A stretch of DNA of 64,000 nucleotides from JAKALX01 sp964508715. Its GTDB lineage: Bacteria; Chloroflexota; Dehalococcoidia; Tepidiformales; Tepidiformaceae. The translations under genes and the position numbers were made by a program. Positions 31,840 to 39,593 of the stretch are shown here, piece by piece. The notes below the pieces were generated by a model that was not told where the DNA came from, ran no database searches, and saw only the letters and a list, made by a program, of their open reading frames with translations. How positions within the stretch are numbered: the first letter of the stretch is position 1; every line of letters begins with the position of its first letter. The stretch is from assembly GCA_964508715.1 (NCBI GenBank), contig CAZDUX010000004.1, positions 124,001 to 188,000 on the forward strand, written 5' to 3'.

Positions 31840-32118
31840 TCAGGCGGAGGTGAACTCCACGATGAGCTTTCGCCCCAGCGCGGCACCGATCGTTTCGAGA
31901 GTGGACAGTCGTGGCTCGCTTCCGCCGGCTTCGAGCCGTGCGATTGCTGCCTGTGACGTGCCAACCATCGCCGCGAGTTCTGCCTGTGTCAGGCCACGGT
32001 CAGTTCGGAGCGCTCGAACCTGGCAACCGATTTCGTATGCTCGACGGGCCCGCGCGTAACCGGACTGTGCTCCGCTTTCCGACATCCTCTGTTCGCGTAG
32101 CTCTTTCCAGGAAGACAT
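31840..32118 (-). CDS. XRE-family HTH antitoxin (HigA-like)
   Basis: A 92-residue helix-turn-helix protein. The XRE motif covers about residues 38-70 (RALRTDRGLTQAELAAMVGT, then SQAAIARLEAGGSEP) and the sequence ends LGRKLIVEFTSA, the usual HigA-like C-terminus. This would be the antitoxin and repressor of a HigB/RelE-type pair. The stop codon begins two bases after the end of the rearranged repeat, so the gene's 3' flank is a new junction. Directly upstream on the same strand lies a broken toxin remnant, so the antitoxin may now act alone. Confidence 0.85.
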   Translation of the reverse strand: MSSWKELREQRMSESGAQSGYARARRAYEIGCQVRALRTDRGLTQAELAAMVGTSQAAIARLEAGGSEPRLSTLETIGAALGRKLIVEFTSA

Positions 32119-32123
32119 CTCGA

Positions 32124-32211
32124 TCAGGCCTCCTCAGCCGTGTGGCCTTCGGCGATGCATCGGTCCATCGCCCGGTATGCCCTCGGGTTCGAGTTCGATC
32201 TCACCCCACAC
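32124..32211 (-). pseudogene. remnant of a RelE/HigB (Gp49-like) toxin
   Basis: A GTG at 32211 opens a frame with VWGEIELEPE, the usual N-terminus of phage-Gp49-like toxins. The last part of this stretch, in a different frame, reads RAYRAMDRCIAEGHTAEEA and stops with TGA at 32126-32124, five bases before the HigA-like ATG, as expected for the toxin C-terminus. The central 60-80 codons are missing and the frames do not join, so this is an internally deleted toxin. The identification is by pattern only. A short palindrome GATATATC precedes the start. Confidence 0.5.
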
Positions 32212-32239
32212 GATATATCATCCTTGGTATCTTACGACC

Positions 32240-32758
32240 TCATCTCCCCGTCGCAAGCCGGGTAACGAGTTCGAGCGACGGGGCAAGATCGAAGCGGGTA
32301 TCGGCGACGACGGCGGGCATCGGGAACGGCTGCCCACGGTCGCGCATCGCTTCGTAAACCGGGAGACCGGCCTCCGACCAGCCATTACGGGGTTTCGCGA
32401 GCCGCTCGCGGATGACTGTGCCGGGGGCAGTCAGGCGGACAGCGATGAGGTTCGCCCCCGTGCGATCGGCCAGCCGGAAAAAGCGCTTGCGATCGCGATT
32501 CGAGAGGTTCGTCGCATCGACCAGGGCGTGGCGGCCGTTCTCCAGGGCCCGGGCAGCGAGCTCCTCGGCCCGGCGAAAGACGGTGCCGCTCTCTTCCGCA
32601 GAATACGTGGGGTGATCGGCGATCGAGCGGCGGATGGCATCGGACTCAATGTGTTCGAAAGCGAGGAGTTCGGCGAGCCGCTGGGCGAAGGTCGTCTTGC
32701 CCGAGCCGGGCAGGCCGGAGAGAAGGATGAGAGCGGGTGCGTCGCCGAAATTGCTCAC
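32240..32758 (-). CDS. P-loop kinase (AAA_33/zeta-toxin-like)
   Basis: A 172-residue nucleotide-binding protein. Walker A is GLPGSGKTTFAQRLAEL (residues about 14-30). A following acidic site lies in HIESDAIRRSI, and the lid region in LVDATNLSNRDRKRFFRLAD is typical of small kinases such as polynucleotide-kinase-like and zeta-type enzymes. Substrate unknown; it need not be a toxin because no epsilon-like partner is adjacent. Its 3' end is duplicated at 31626-31704. It is divergent from rpsO. Confidence 0.8.
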   Translation of the reverse strand: MSNFGDAPALILLSGLPGSGKTTFAQRLAELLAFEHIESDAIRRSIADHPTYSAEESGTVFRRAEELAARALENGRHALVDATNLSNRDRKRFFRLADRTGANLIAVRLTAPGTVIRERLAKPRNGWSEAGLPVYEAMRDRGQPFPMPAVVADTRFDLAPSLELVTRLATGR

Positions 32759-32823
32759 AGCAATCGTCCTGTGCTACGTTTGAGGCGTTCATACGATAGG
32801 CAAAGGAAGACGCAAGAAGAAGG

Positions 32824-33090
32824 TTGCTGACTCAAGAGCGCAAGACTGCATTGATCGAGAGCTTCGCTGTCCATCCCTCGGACACGGGGTCGCCTGAAGT
32901 TCAGGTCGCGATTCTGACGGAACGGATCAAGTACCTGACCACGCACCTCAAGGCGAACAAGCACGACTACCACACGCGGCGCGGGCTGTTGAAGCTCGTT
33001 GGACAGCGGCGGCGCCAGCTCCGCTATCTCAACAACCGCGACGTGAACCGCTACCGCGAACTGATCGCGCGCCTCGGCCTCCGCAAGTAA
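32824..33090 (+). CDS. rpsO: 30S ribosomal protein S15
   Basis: An 88-residue ribosomal protein S15, which binds the central domain of 16S rRNA early in 30S assembly. The full-length sequence is typical: LIESFAVHPSDTGSPEVQVA, LTERIKYLTTHLKANKHDYH, RRGLLKLVGQRRRQLRYLNN, and the C-terminus YRELIARLGLRK. The start is TTG, after AGAAGAAGG. It precedes pnp by about 200 bases, the common rpsO-pnp arrangement, but the gap is long enough for a separate pnp leader. Confidence 0.98.
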   Translation: MLTQERKTALIESFAVHPSDTGSPEVQVAILTERIKYLTTHLKANKHDYHTRRGLLKLVGQRRRQLRYLNNRDVNRYRELIARLGLRK

Positions 33091-33178
33091 GCGGGGGCCT
33101 TTTGGCATCCATCGGCCGACGATAGCTCCGTCCGTCCAGGCGCCCTGAGCAACCTCCCCCACGATACCGCCTTTGCCA

Positions 33179-33201
33179 CCGTCTCCCAGTCAGCGAGACG
33201 G
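33179..33201 (+). promoter_or_regulatory. hairpin in the rpsO-pnp spacer
   Basis: CCGTCTC (33179-33185) pairs with GAGACGG (33195-33201) around a 9-base loop. In other bacteria the pnp leader is cut by RNase III at a stem and then used for autocontrol. This stem is a possible counterpart but is short. No other structure stands out in the 198-base spacer. Confidence 0.35.
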
Positions 33202-33288
33202 ACGACCGTTTTGCACTTCCGGTGAGGAACACACCGGTGAAGTCCAGGACAAAGGCACGCAGGAAGCAGAAACAGAAGAACTCGCACC

Positions 33289-35760
33289 ATGACGATTGAA
33301 CCGCGCGAACACACGATTGAAGTCGGGGGCAAGCCCCTCACCATCCAGTACGGCGTCCTCGCCCAGCAGGCGAACGGTGCCGTCACCGTACGGCAGGGCG
33401 ACACCGTCGTCCTCGTAACCGCAACCATGGCCGATGCCCGCGAAGGCGTCGACTTCTTCCCGCTCACCATCGATTACGAAGAGCGCCTCTATGCTGTCGG
33501 CAAGATCCCGGGCGGGTTCCCCCGCCGCGAGGGCCGCGCGAGCACCGACGGTATCCTTGCCATGCGCCTCACCGACCGCCCGTTGCGCCCGCTCTTCCCC
33601 AAGGGCTTCCGCAACGAAGTTCAGATCATCGCGATGACGCTTTCCGCCGACCGCGAGCACCAGCCCGACACCCTCATCACCGTCGGCGCCTCGGCTGCAC
33701 TCATGATGAGTGACATCCCGTTCAACGGCCCGGTCTCGAGCGTGCGCGTGGCACGCGTCAACGGCGAGTACATCGTGAACCCCACCTTCCAGGAAGCTGA
33801 GGCGGGGGACCTCGACATCATTGTCGCCGGGACCCGTGATGCCGTGGTGATGGTCGAAGCGGGGGCGAAGCAGGCGTCCGAAGAGACCGTCCTCGAGGCG
33901 ATCGAAGTGGCGATGGCCGCCAACCGCCAGATCATCGAAATGCAGGACGAGATCGCGCGCGAAGTCGCTCCCGTGAAGAAGCCCTATGTGCCGATCCAGG
34001 AGAACCCGGAAGCGTTTGCCGTGGTGAACGAGTACCTCCAGGACCGCATCGAGGAAGTAGTCGGCACGGCGGCCAGTGAGCGAAGCGACGCCAACAAGGC
34101 ACTCAAGGCCGAACTCGTCGAACGCTTCGGCGAGCAATTCAGCGTGGGCGAACTCAGTGATGCACTCTACAACGTCATCAAGAAGGCGATGCGCAAGCGC
34201 ATCCTCGGGGAGGGTGTGCGCGCCGACGGCCGCCAGGTGACCCAGATTCGTGACCTCGACATCCACGTCGGTGTGCTGCCGCGGACACACGGCACGGGCC
34301 TGTTCTCTCGGGGGCAGACGCAGGTGCTGACGATCGCAACCCTTGGTGGCCTTTCGATGGCCCAGAAACTCGACACGCTCTCTCCCGATGAGTCGAAGCG
34401 CTACATGCATCACTACAACTTCCCGCCGTTCTCGGTCGGCGAAGCGCGGCCGATGCGCGGTGCTGGCCGCCGTGAGATCGGGCACGGAGCACTCGCCGAG
34501 CGCGCACTCGAACCGGTCATCCCCACCGAGGACGATTTCCCCTATGCGCTCCGCCTGGTGAGTGAGGTGATGTCATCCAACGGGTCGACCTCGATGGCGA
34601 GCGTTTGCGGCAGCACGCTTGCGCTGATGGATGCGGGTGTACCGATCACTGCCCCCGTCGCCGGGATTGCGATGGGCCTGATCATGGGCGAGGACGGCAA
34701 CTACCGGGTGCTCACCGACATCGCCGGCCAGGAAGACTTCATGGGCGACATGGACTTCAAGGTTGCTGGCACGCGGGAAGGCATCACCGCGCTGCAGATG
34801 GACATCAAGATCGGCGGCGTTTCGCGCGAACTCCTTACGAAAGCACTCGAGGATGCGAAGGTCGCGCGCGAGTACATCCTCGACCGCATGCTCGAGGTCA
34901 TCCCCGAGCCGCGGGAAGAGGTCTCGGACTTCGCCCCGAAGATGTACCGCATCCAGATCAACCAGGACCAGATCGGCACGGTTATCGGCCCTGGTGGCAA
35001 GATGGTGCGCAAGATCCAGGAAGAGTCGGGCGGCGCCACCATCGACATCCAGGAAGACGGCACCGTCTTTGTCGGCGGCATCAACGAAGCTGTCGCCCGC
35101 AAGGCCATCGGGATGATCGAGGGCCTCACCAAGGAGGTGAAGGTCGGCGAGATCTACACCGGCAAGGTGACCCGCATCCTCAACTTCGGCGCCTTTGTCG
35201 AGATCCTTCCTGGCAAGGAAGGGCTCGTCCACATCTCGCAGCTCGGCGAGGACCACATCGATAGCGTCGAGGATGAAGTCTCGCTCGGCGATGAGGTAAC
35301 CGTGATGGTCACCGAGATCGACAACCTCGGCCGGGTCAACCTCTCGCGGCGTGCAGTGCTGCTCGGCGAAGAGCCGCCGGCCCCGGGCAACGGTGGCGAC
35401 CGCGGCGGCCGTGGCGGCCGGCCTGCGGGTAATCGCGGCGGAGGCGACCGTGGTGGCCGCGGTGGCGATCGTGGCGGTGACCGCGGCGGTGACCGCGGTG
35501 GCCGCACTTTCGGCAATGGTGGCGGCGACCGTGGCGGCCGAAGCTTTGGTGGTGGCGGTCAGCGCTCTGGTGGCGGCGACCGTGGCGGCCGCAGCTTCGG
35601 CGGTGGTGGTGGCCAGAGGCCCGGTGCAGGTTCGCCTATCGGTGGTGCCAGCCGCGGCTGGGTGCGGCGAACTGAGACGAATGAAGGCGGCGCCGGCGTC
35701 CCCCCGCCCCCTCCGCCCCCTCGCCGCGGCTTCGGTGGCGGCATCGACGACGACGAGTAG
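33289..35760 (+). CDS. pnp: polyribonucleotide nucleotidyltransferase with RGG-rich tail
   Basis: An 823-residue PNPase: phosphorolytic 3'-to-5' RNA degradation and, in reverse, polymerisation. Order: RNase PH-like domain 1 (residues about 10-145), linker, RNase PH-like domain 2 (about 315-545, including IAGQEDFMGDMDFKVAGTRE), KH (about 550-615, IGPGGKMVRKIQ), S1 (about 620-688, GKVTRILNFGAFVEILPGKE). The remaining 135 residues are unusual: repeated DRGG and RGG units (GGRGGDRGGDRGGDRGGR, RSFGGGG), then PPPPPPP and an acidic DDDE end. The enzymatic core ends near residue 695. The ATG has GAAGAACTCGCACC upstream, a weak ribosome site. Confidence 0.97.
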   Translation: MTIEPREHTIEVGGKPLTIQYGVLAQQANGAVTVRQGDTVVLVTATMADAREGVDFFPLTIDYEERLYAVGKIPGGFPRREGRASTDGILAMRLTDRPLRPLFPKGFRNEVQIIAMTLSADREHQPDTLITVGASAALMMSDIPFNGPVSSVRVARVNGEYIVNPTFQEAEAGDLDIIVAGTRDAVVMVEAGAKQASEETVLEAIEVAMAANRQIIEMQDEIAREVAPVKKPYVPIQENPEAFAVVNEYLQDRIEEVVGTAASERSDANKALKAELVERFGEQFSVGELSDALYNVIKKAMRKRILGEGVRADGRQVTQIRDLDIHVGVLPRTHGTGLFSRGQTQVLTIATLGGLSMAQKLDTLSPDESKRYMHHYNFPPFSVGEARPMRGAGRREIGHGALAERALEPVIPTEDDFPYALRLVSEVMSSNGSTSMASVCGSTLALMDAGVPITAPVAGIAMGLIMGEDGNYRVLTDIAGQEDFMGDMDFKVAGTREGITALQMDIKIGGVSRELLTKALEDAKVAREYILDRMLEVIPEPREEVSDFAPKMYRIQINQDQIGTVIGPGGKMVRKIQEESGGATIDIQEDGTVFVGGINEAVARKAIGMIEGLTKEVKVGEIYTGKVTRILNFGAFVEILPGKEGLVHISQLGEDHIDSVEDEVSLGDEVTVMVTEIDNLGRVNLSRRAVLLGEEPPAPGNGGDRGGRGGRPAGNRGGGDRGGRGGDRGGDRGGDRGGRTFGNGGGDRGGRSFGGGGQRSGGGDRGGRSFGGGGGQRPGAGSPIGGASRGWVRRTETNEGGAGVPPPPPPPRRGFGGGIDDDE

Positions 35761-35784
35761 CCGCCGGACGTACCAGCGACATGA

Positions 35785-35816
35785 CAGGGGCTCCCAGCCG
35801 GGAGCCCCTGTTTCTT
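35785..35816 (+). terminator. intrinsic terminator of pnp
   Basis: CAGGGGCTCCC (35785-35795) pairs perfectly with GGGAGCCCCTG (35800-35810) around AGCC, followed by TTTCTTTGTCTTT. It is 24 bases after the pnp stop codon and is the clearest U-tract terminator in the window. Confidence 0.9.
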
Positions 35817-35834
35817 TGTCTTTCAGGAAGACCG

Positions 35835-36122
35835 TTACTTCGTGGACACGGCCACCGCGGGGATCCGCCCACGGGAGTCGTTGGGGCGGGCGTGTTCGTG
35901 GCGGAAGCGCACCTGGGTGGCCACGGCGCCACCAACGCCAACCATGAAGAGCGCGGTCACACCGTACTCGGGCCCCACGATGACGATGGAGAGCAGCTTG
36001 CAGAGGAGCAGCCCTCCCCAGGCAGCGGCCATCGTGCGCGGGCGGGTGGCAAGTGGCCGCGCCTCAATCTCGGGGCTGGTCTCGAAGAGCAAGATGAAGC
36101 GATGGAGAACGTCGGCAATCAT
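35835..36122 (-). CDS. small membrane protein of unknown function
   Basis: A 95-residue protein with two hydrophobic stretches (about residues 30-47 and 51-68, WGGLLLCKLLSIVIVG and YGVTALFMVGVGGAVAT), linked by charged ends. The start is ATG with GAGGAG six bases upstream. I do not recognise the family. It is convergent with pnp and lies 18 bases from the pnp terminator. A basic C-terminal tail follows (RFRHEHARPNDSRGR). Confidence 0.55.
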   Translation of the reverse strand: MIADVLHRFILLFETSPEIEARPLATRPRTMAAAWGGLLLCKLLSIVIVGPEYGVTALFMVGVGGAVATQVRFRHEHARPNDSRGRIPAVAVSTK

Positions 36123-36259
36123 GGACAACTCCTCTGATCCGGGTACTACCGTTAGGATCGTCCCTCAATGCCGCTGGGGACAGGAGACAGATGGTCACCC
36201 CGGGTGGCAGACCGGCGAAACAGGTGGATGGTTCGTCACGGAGGCTGCAGATTCCCGCG

Positions 36260-36598
36260 ATGAACGCACTCCAATCGGCAAATAGAGCGCTTCGATTCGT
36301 TCTCGAGATAGCCGCCCTCGTGGCTCTCGGATGGGCGGGCTACCAGGTCAATGGCCCGGCCCCACTCGAGATCGCCCTGGCCGCACTCCTCCCGCTCATG
36401 GCCGCGACAGCATGGGCGCTGTTCGGTGCTCCGGGCTCGAGCCGTCACCTCGCGACCGGCCCGCGTCTCCTGCTCGAACTGGCACTATTTGGCGGAGCCG
36501 CGCTTGCACTCTGGCTCGCAGGGCGGCCGGGAATGGCGCTCGGGTTCGCGGTTCTGTCTGCCGCCAACCGGGCCCTGATGTTCGCCTGGGACCAGTAA
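36260..36598 (+). CDS. YrdB/DUF2568-family membrane protein
   Basis: A 112-residue protein with four hydrophobic segments. The opening NRALRFVLEIAALVALGW and GYQVNGPAPLEIALAALLPL fit the DUF2568 (YrdB-like) family, which consists of short four-helix membrane proteins of unknown function. Later segments are LLLELALFGGAALALWLAG and LGFAVLSAANRALMFAW. The start at 36260 keeps the family N-terminus; the frame runs 69 bases further up without a convincing ribosome site. Confidence 0.72.
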   Translation: MNALQSANRALRFVLEIAALVALGWAGYQVNGPAPLEIALAALLPLMAATAWALFGAPGSSRHLATGPRLLLELALFGGAALALWLAGRPGMALGFAVLSAANRALMFAWDQ

Positions 36599-36602
36599 CC
36601 CC

Positions 36603-36782
36603 CTACCAGTAGGCACGGGCGGCCTGGATACCCGCCAGCACGATTACCATCACCACATACGCCCAGCCAACGAGGCGGATACGCCGCAGGATCTCGGTTG
36701 CGCGGCGCGAACGGAAGAACGTCGCGGCAACGATCAACGCGACCAGCGACAAGATAGCAAGCTCGATGAGGAACACCTTCAC
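36603..36782 (-). CDS. 59-residue two-helix membrane protein
   Basis: A small frame starting GTG at 36782 and ending TAG. It has two clear hydrophobic segments (MKVFLIELAILSLVALIVAA and GWAYVVMVIVLAGI) separated by an Arg-rich loop (RSRRATEILRRIR), a helix-loop-helix hairpin with positive-inside charge. Codon use matches its neighbours. The stop codons of this gene and the DUF2568 gene lie five bases apart, tail to tail. No homology is recognised, and it could be non-coding. Confidence 0.5.
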   Translation of the reverse strand: MKVFLIELAILSLVALIVAATFFRSRRATEILRRIRLVGWAYVVMVIVLAGIQAARAYW

Positions 36783-36821
36783 CGGCTATCTCTCACCGTG
36801 CATTGGTGCCAGTCCGGGTGA

Positions 36822-37214
36822 TCAGGCGTCACCGACGACCGTTCGGCTGGCGAACTTCCACGTGTCGCCGGCCTTCACGAGCTGGTCCTTGTAGATGGCG
36901 GTCGTAAGGATATTCGCCTTGCCTTCCTGCAACGCAAGGAGCATCAGGTAGCAACTCCCCGTGGCACCGCCGTTCTCGGCCCCATCGATGACGAGGTTGT
37001 TGGTCCAGTGGCGAGCCTTCAGGCGCTGCGAGAAGCCGGTCGCGAAGGCGGTAAGCTGCTCGGTCCCCGTGAAGGTGCCGCTGGCGGAGGAGAAAGTGCC
37101 ATCGGGGGTGAAAGTGGCGGCCCAGCCAGCGCCGTTGCCAGAGTCAATGGCGTGGTTGTAACGGGCGTAGAGCTGGGTGATGGCGAGTATGTCCTCGGTA
37201 GAAAGCTGCGTCAT
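36822..37214 (-). CDS. SnoaL-like (NTF2-fold) protein
   Basis: A 130-residue single-domain NTF2-fold protein. The N-terminal helix with YARYNHAIDSGNGAGWAATF, then TPDGTF, HWTNNLVIDG and the C-terminal strands KDQLVKAGDTWKFASRTV match the SnoaL_4/steroid-isomerase-like pattern. Such proteins include dehydratases, isomerases and non-catalytic binding proteins; the ligand is unknown. There is no signal peptide. It is divergent from the following lipoprotein gene and transcribed alone. Confidence 0.82.
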   Translation of the reverse strand: MTQLSTEDILAITQLYARYNHAIDSGNGAGWAATFTPDGTFSSASGTFTGTEQLTAFATGFSQRLKARHWTNNLVIDGAENGGATGSCYLMLLALQEGKANILTTAIYKDQLVKAGDTWKFASRTVVGDA

Positions 37215-37375
37215 GGCCGGATCCTTTTCGCGTGAATCGTGGCGGCAAGCATACCGGTTCGGGGCGGTTCATGCCGCGTGAAAGAGGCTTTTCCTGCTGG
37301 CGACCTCCATCGCTATTTGTGGCGTACCATGGGTTCTATTCCGGGTCCGACCCGCTCCACAGGACACACAACCAC

Positions 37376-38194
37376 ATGCGCTTCCGCCTTCTCGCGGCGA
37401 TCGCCGCCGGCTCGTTGCTGTTGCTTGGCGCGACAGCCTGCAGCAACAGCCGGAGCTACGACACCAGCAAGAGCGACGATCAGTACGATCTCGCCTCCAT
37501 GCGGCTCCAGCCAACGGACATCCCCCAGGGCTTTGAAGAAACCGAACTCCCCGACCACGAGTTCGATAACCAGAACTGGGCGCAGATCCTGGACTCCAGC
37601 GACCCCGATGGGAAGGTCAAGCAACTCGAGGCGCAGGGACGGCTGAAGAACTACGTGACCTCCTATTCAGCGTTGAAGCTCGGACCGGTCTTCGCGATTA
37701 CCTCGATCTCGACCCTCTACACCGATGAAAAATCGGCCGACGTGGCCGAGAAGCAGTATGCCTGCGATGTGCCAGTCGCCGATGGCACGCCAATGGACCC
37801 GTTCGTCGTGCCGAAGCTCGGGAATCACTCGTCGGGCTTCTTCGTCAGCCAGGACCGGGGTGGCGGCCAGTCGTTCACCGACACGACGTTCTGTTTCCGG
37901 ACGGGCCGTATCCTGCACGTCGTGCAGCAAACGAGCCTGCCGGGCGTGGAGGATGTGGCGCTCAACGTGCGCCTGGCCCAGACGATGTTGCAGCACGTGA
38001 ACGACGCATTCGACGGGAAGAAGGCGCCGGCTGAGCAGCCGTCTTCTGCCACTCCCGAACCGACGGTTGTCCCGGGTGGAACGCCTTCGGTAACCGGCAC
38101 AACGGCACCGAGGAGCACGAATTCGCCGAACGCAAGCGCCACGCCGAGCCCATCGGCTGCCGGGGCCGGGGCGAGCCCGACTGCCAGCCGCTAA
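37376..38194 (+). CDS. secreted lipoprotein of unknown function
   Basis: A 272-residue lipoprotein. The ATG at 37376 gives MRFRLLAAIAAGSLLLLGAT and then AC, with the lipobox cysteine in GATACSN at about residue 22. The mature part has a folded domain of about 180 residues (MRLQPTDIPQGFEETELPD, SISTLYTDEKSADVAEKQYA, SSGFFVSQDRGGGQSF). A Pro/Thr/Ser-rich tail of about 60 residues follows (PSSATPEPTVVPGGTPSV). Two cysteines inside the domain (YACD, TFCF) could pair. No family is recognised. It is convergent with icd and followed by a strong hairpin. Confidence 0.72.
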   Translation: MRFRLLAAIAAGSLLLLGATACSNSRSYDTSKSDDQYDLASMRLQPTDIPQGFEETELPDHEFDNQNWAQILDSSDPDGKVKQLEAQGRLKNYVTSYSALKLGPVFAITSISTLYTDEKSADVAEKQYACDVPVADGTPMDPFVVPKLGNHSSGFFVSQDRGGGQSFTDTTFCFRTGRILHVVQQTSLPGVEDVALNVRLAQTMLQHVNDAFDGKKAPAEQPSSATPEPTVVPGGTPSVTGTTAPRSTNSPNASATPSPSAAGAGASPTASR

Positions 38195-38244
38195 CGGCGC
38201 ATCGTTCGCACCAGACTGGCACCCGTGTGCCGGGGAAGATACGA

Positions 38245-38278
38245 GAGGGGCGAGCCAGTTCATTCTGGCTCGCCCCTC
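38245..38278. terminator. strong bidirectional hairpin between lipoprotein gene and icd
   Basis: GAGGGGCGAGCCAG (38245-38258) pairs perfectly with CTGGCTCGCCCCTC (38265-38278) around TTCATT. It lies between convergent genes. No U-tract follows on either side; the 14-base GC-rich stem alone may suffice. Confidence 0.65.
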
Positions 38279-38303
38279 GAAGGTGTCCCGGTAACGAGGC
38301 CGT

Positions 38304-39524
38304 CTACCAGGCGGCCATCCGTGCCTCCAGCCGGCGATCCAGCGCCCCAAGGAAGTCCTCGGTTGTCAGCCATGCCTGGTCGCTACCCACCAGCAACGCC
38401 AGGTCCTTTGTCATCTCGCCACCCTCCACAGCTTCGACGCATACCTGCTCGAGCGTGTGAGCGAACCGCTCCACGTCCGGCGTCCCGTCGAGTTTGCCGC
38501 GGTGTGCCAGGCCTTGCGTCCAGGCGAAGATCGAGGCGATCGGGTTCGTCGAGGTCTTTTCGCCCCGCTGGTGCTGCCGGTAATGGCGGGTTACGGTCCC
38601 GTGGGCGGCCTCTGCTTCCACGGTCTTGCCATCGGGCGTCAGCAGCACCGATGTCATCAGGCCGAGCGACCCGAAGCCCTGCGCCACGATGTCCGATTGC
38701 ACGTCGCCGTCGTAGTTCTTGCAGGCCCAGACAATGCCGCCGCTGCCCTTCAGCACCTGCGCCACCATGTCATCGATGAGCCGGTGCTCGTAGGTGACGC
38801 CCTTCGCCGCGAAGTCTGCCGCGAACTCCTTGTCGAACACCTCCTGGAAGATGTCCTTGAACCGCCCGTCGTAGGCTTTCAGGATCGTGTTCTTCGTCGA
38901 AAGGTACGTCGGCCAGCCGCGCTCCAATCCGTAGCGAAGCGACGCCCGCGCGAAATCGCGAATCGAGTCGTCGAAGTTGTACATGCCCATCGCCACGCCG
39001 GACCCGGGGAACTTAGCGACCTCGCGTGTCACTGGCTCGCCGCCACCATCGGGCGTGAACGTGATCGTCACCGTTCCCGCCCCCGGGACGACGAAGTCGG
39101 TTGCCTTGTACTGGTCGCCGTGCGCGTGGCGCCCGATGACGATCGGCTTCGTCCATCCGGGCACGAGCCGGGGAATGTTCGAACAGACGATCGGTTCGCG
39201 GAAGACGACGCCACCGAGGATGTTGCGGATCGTCCCGTTCGGGGATTTCCACATCTGCTTGAGCTTGAACTCTTCGACCCGAGCCTCGTCTGGCGTGATC
39301 GTCGCGCACTTCACGCCCACGCCGTGCTTCTTGATCGCGTTTGCCGCGTCGATTGTCACCTGGTCATTGGTCGCGTCCCGGTGCTCAATCCCCAGGTCGT
39401 AGTAATCGAGCTGGATGTCGAGGTAGGGCAGGATGAGCGTGTCGCGGATGTACTGCCAGATGATGCGCGTCATCTCATCGCCATCGAGCTCGACGACCGG
39501 GTTCTGGACTTTGATCTTGGCCAA
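38304..39524 (-). CDS. icd: isocitrate dehydrogenase (NADP), type II
   Basis: A 406-residue isocitrate dehydrogenase of the eukaryote-like dimeric type. It opens with VQNPVVELDGDEMTRIIWQY and then YLDIQLDYYDLGIEHRDATN, as in that branch. The substrate and NADP sites are recognisable: KSPNGTIRNILGG, GWTKPIVIGRHAHGDQYKATD and the central DGRFKDIFQEVFDK. It oxidises isocitrate to 2-oxoglutarate and gives NADPH. Transcribed downstream of acnA on the same strand with a 69-base gap, so the two TCA-cycle genes may share a transcript. Confidence 0.95.
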   Translation of the reverse strand: MAKIKVQNPVVELDGDEMTRIIWQYIRDTLILPYLDIQLDYYDLGIEHRDATNDQVTIDAANAIKKHGVGVKCATITPDEARVEEFKLKQMWKSPNGTIRNILGGVVFREPIVCSNIPRLVPGWTKPIVIGRHAHGDQYKATDFVVPGAGTVTITFTPDGGGEPVTREVAKFPGSGVAMGMYNFDDSIRDFARASLRYGLERGWPTYLSTKNTILKAYDGRFKDIFQEVFDKEFAADFAAKGVTYEHRLIDDMVAQVLKGSGGIVWACKNYDGDVQSDIVAQGFGSLGLMTSVLLTPDGKTVEAEAAHGTVTRHYRQHQRGEKTSTNPIASIFAWTQGLAHRGKLDGTPDVERFAHTLEQVCVEAVEGGEMTKDLALLVGSDQAWLTTEDFLGALDRRLEARMAAW

Positions 39525-39593
39525 GTTGAGTCTCCTTGCTTGCTGGCGCCGGGTGGCGGTCCGAATGTCCGAAAAGCTGGTTGGGGCCGCCGG

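Noticed and set aside
35390..35640. CRISPR-like or satellite repeat
   Set aside because: The periodicity comes from codons of DRGG/RGG units in the PNPase tail, in frame with the protein, and the spacing is irregular.
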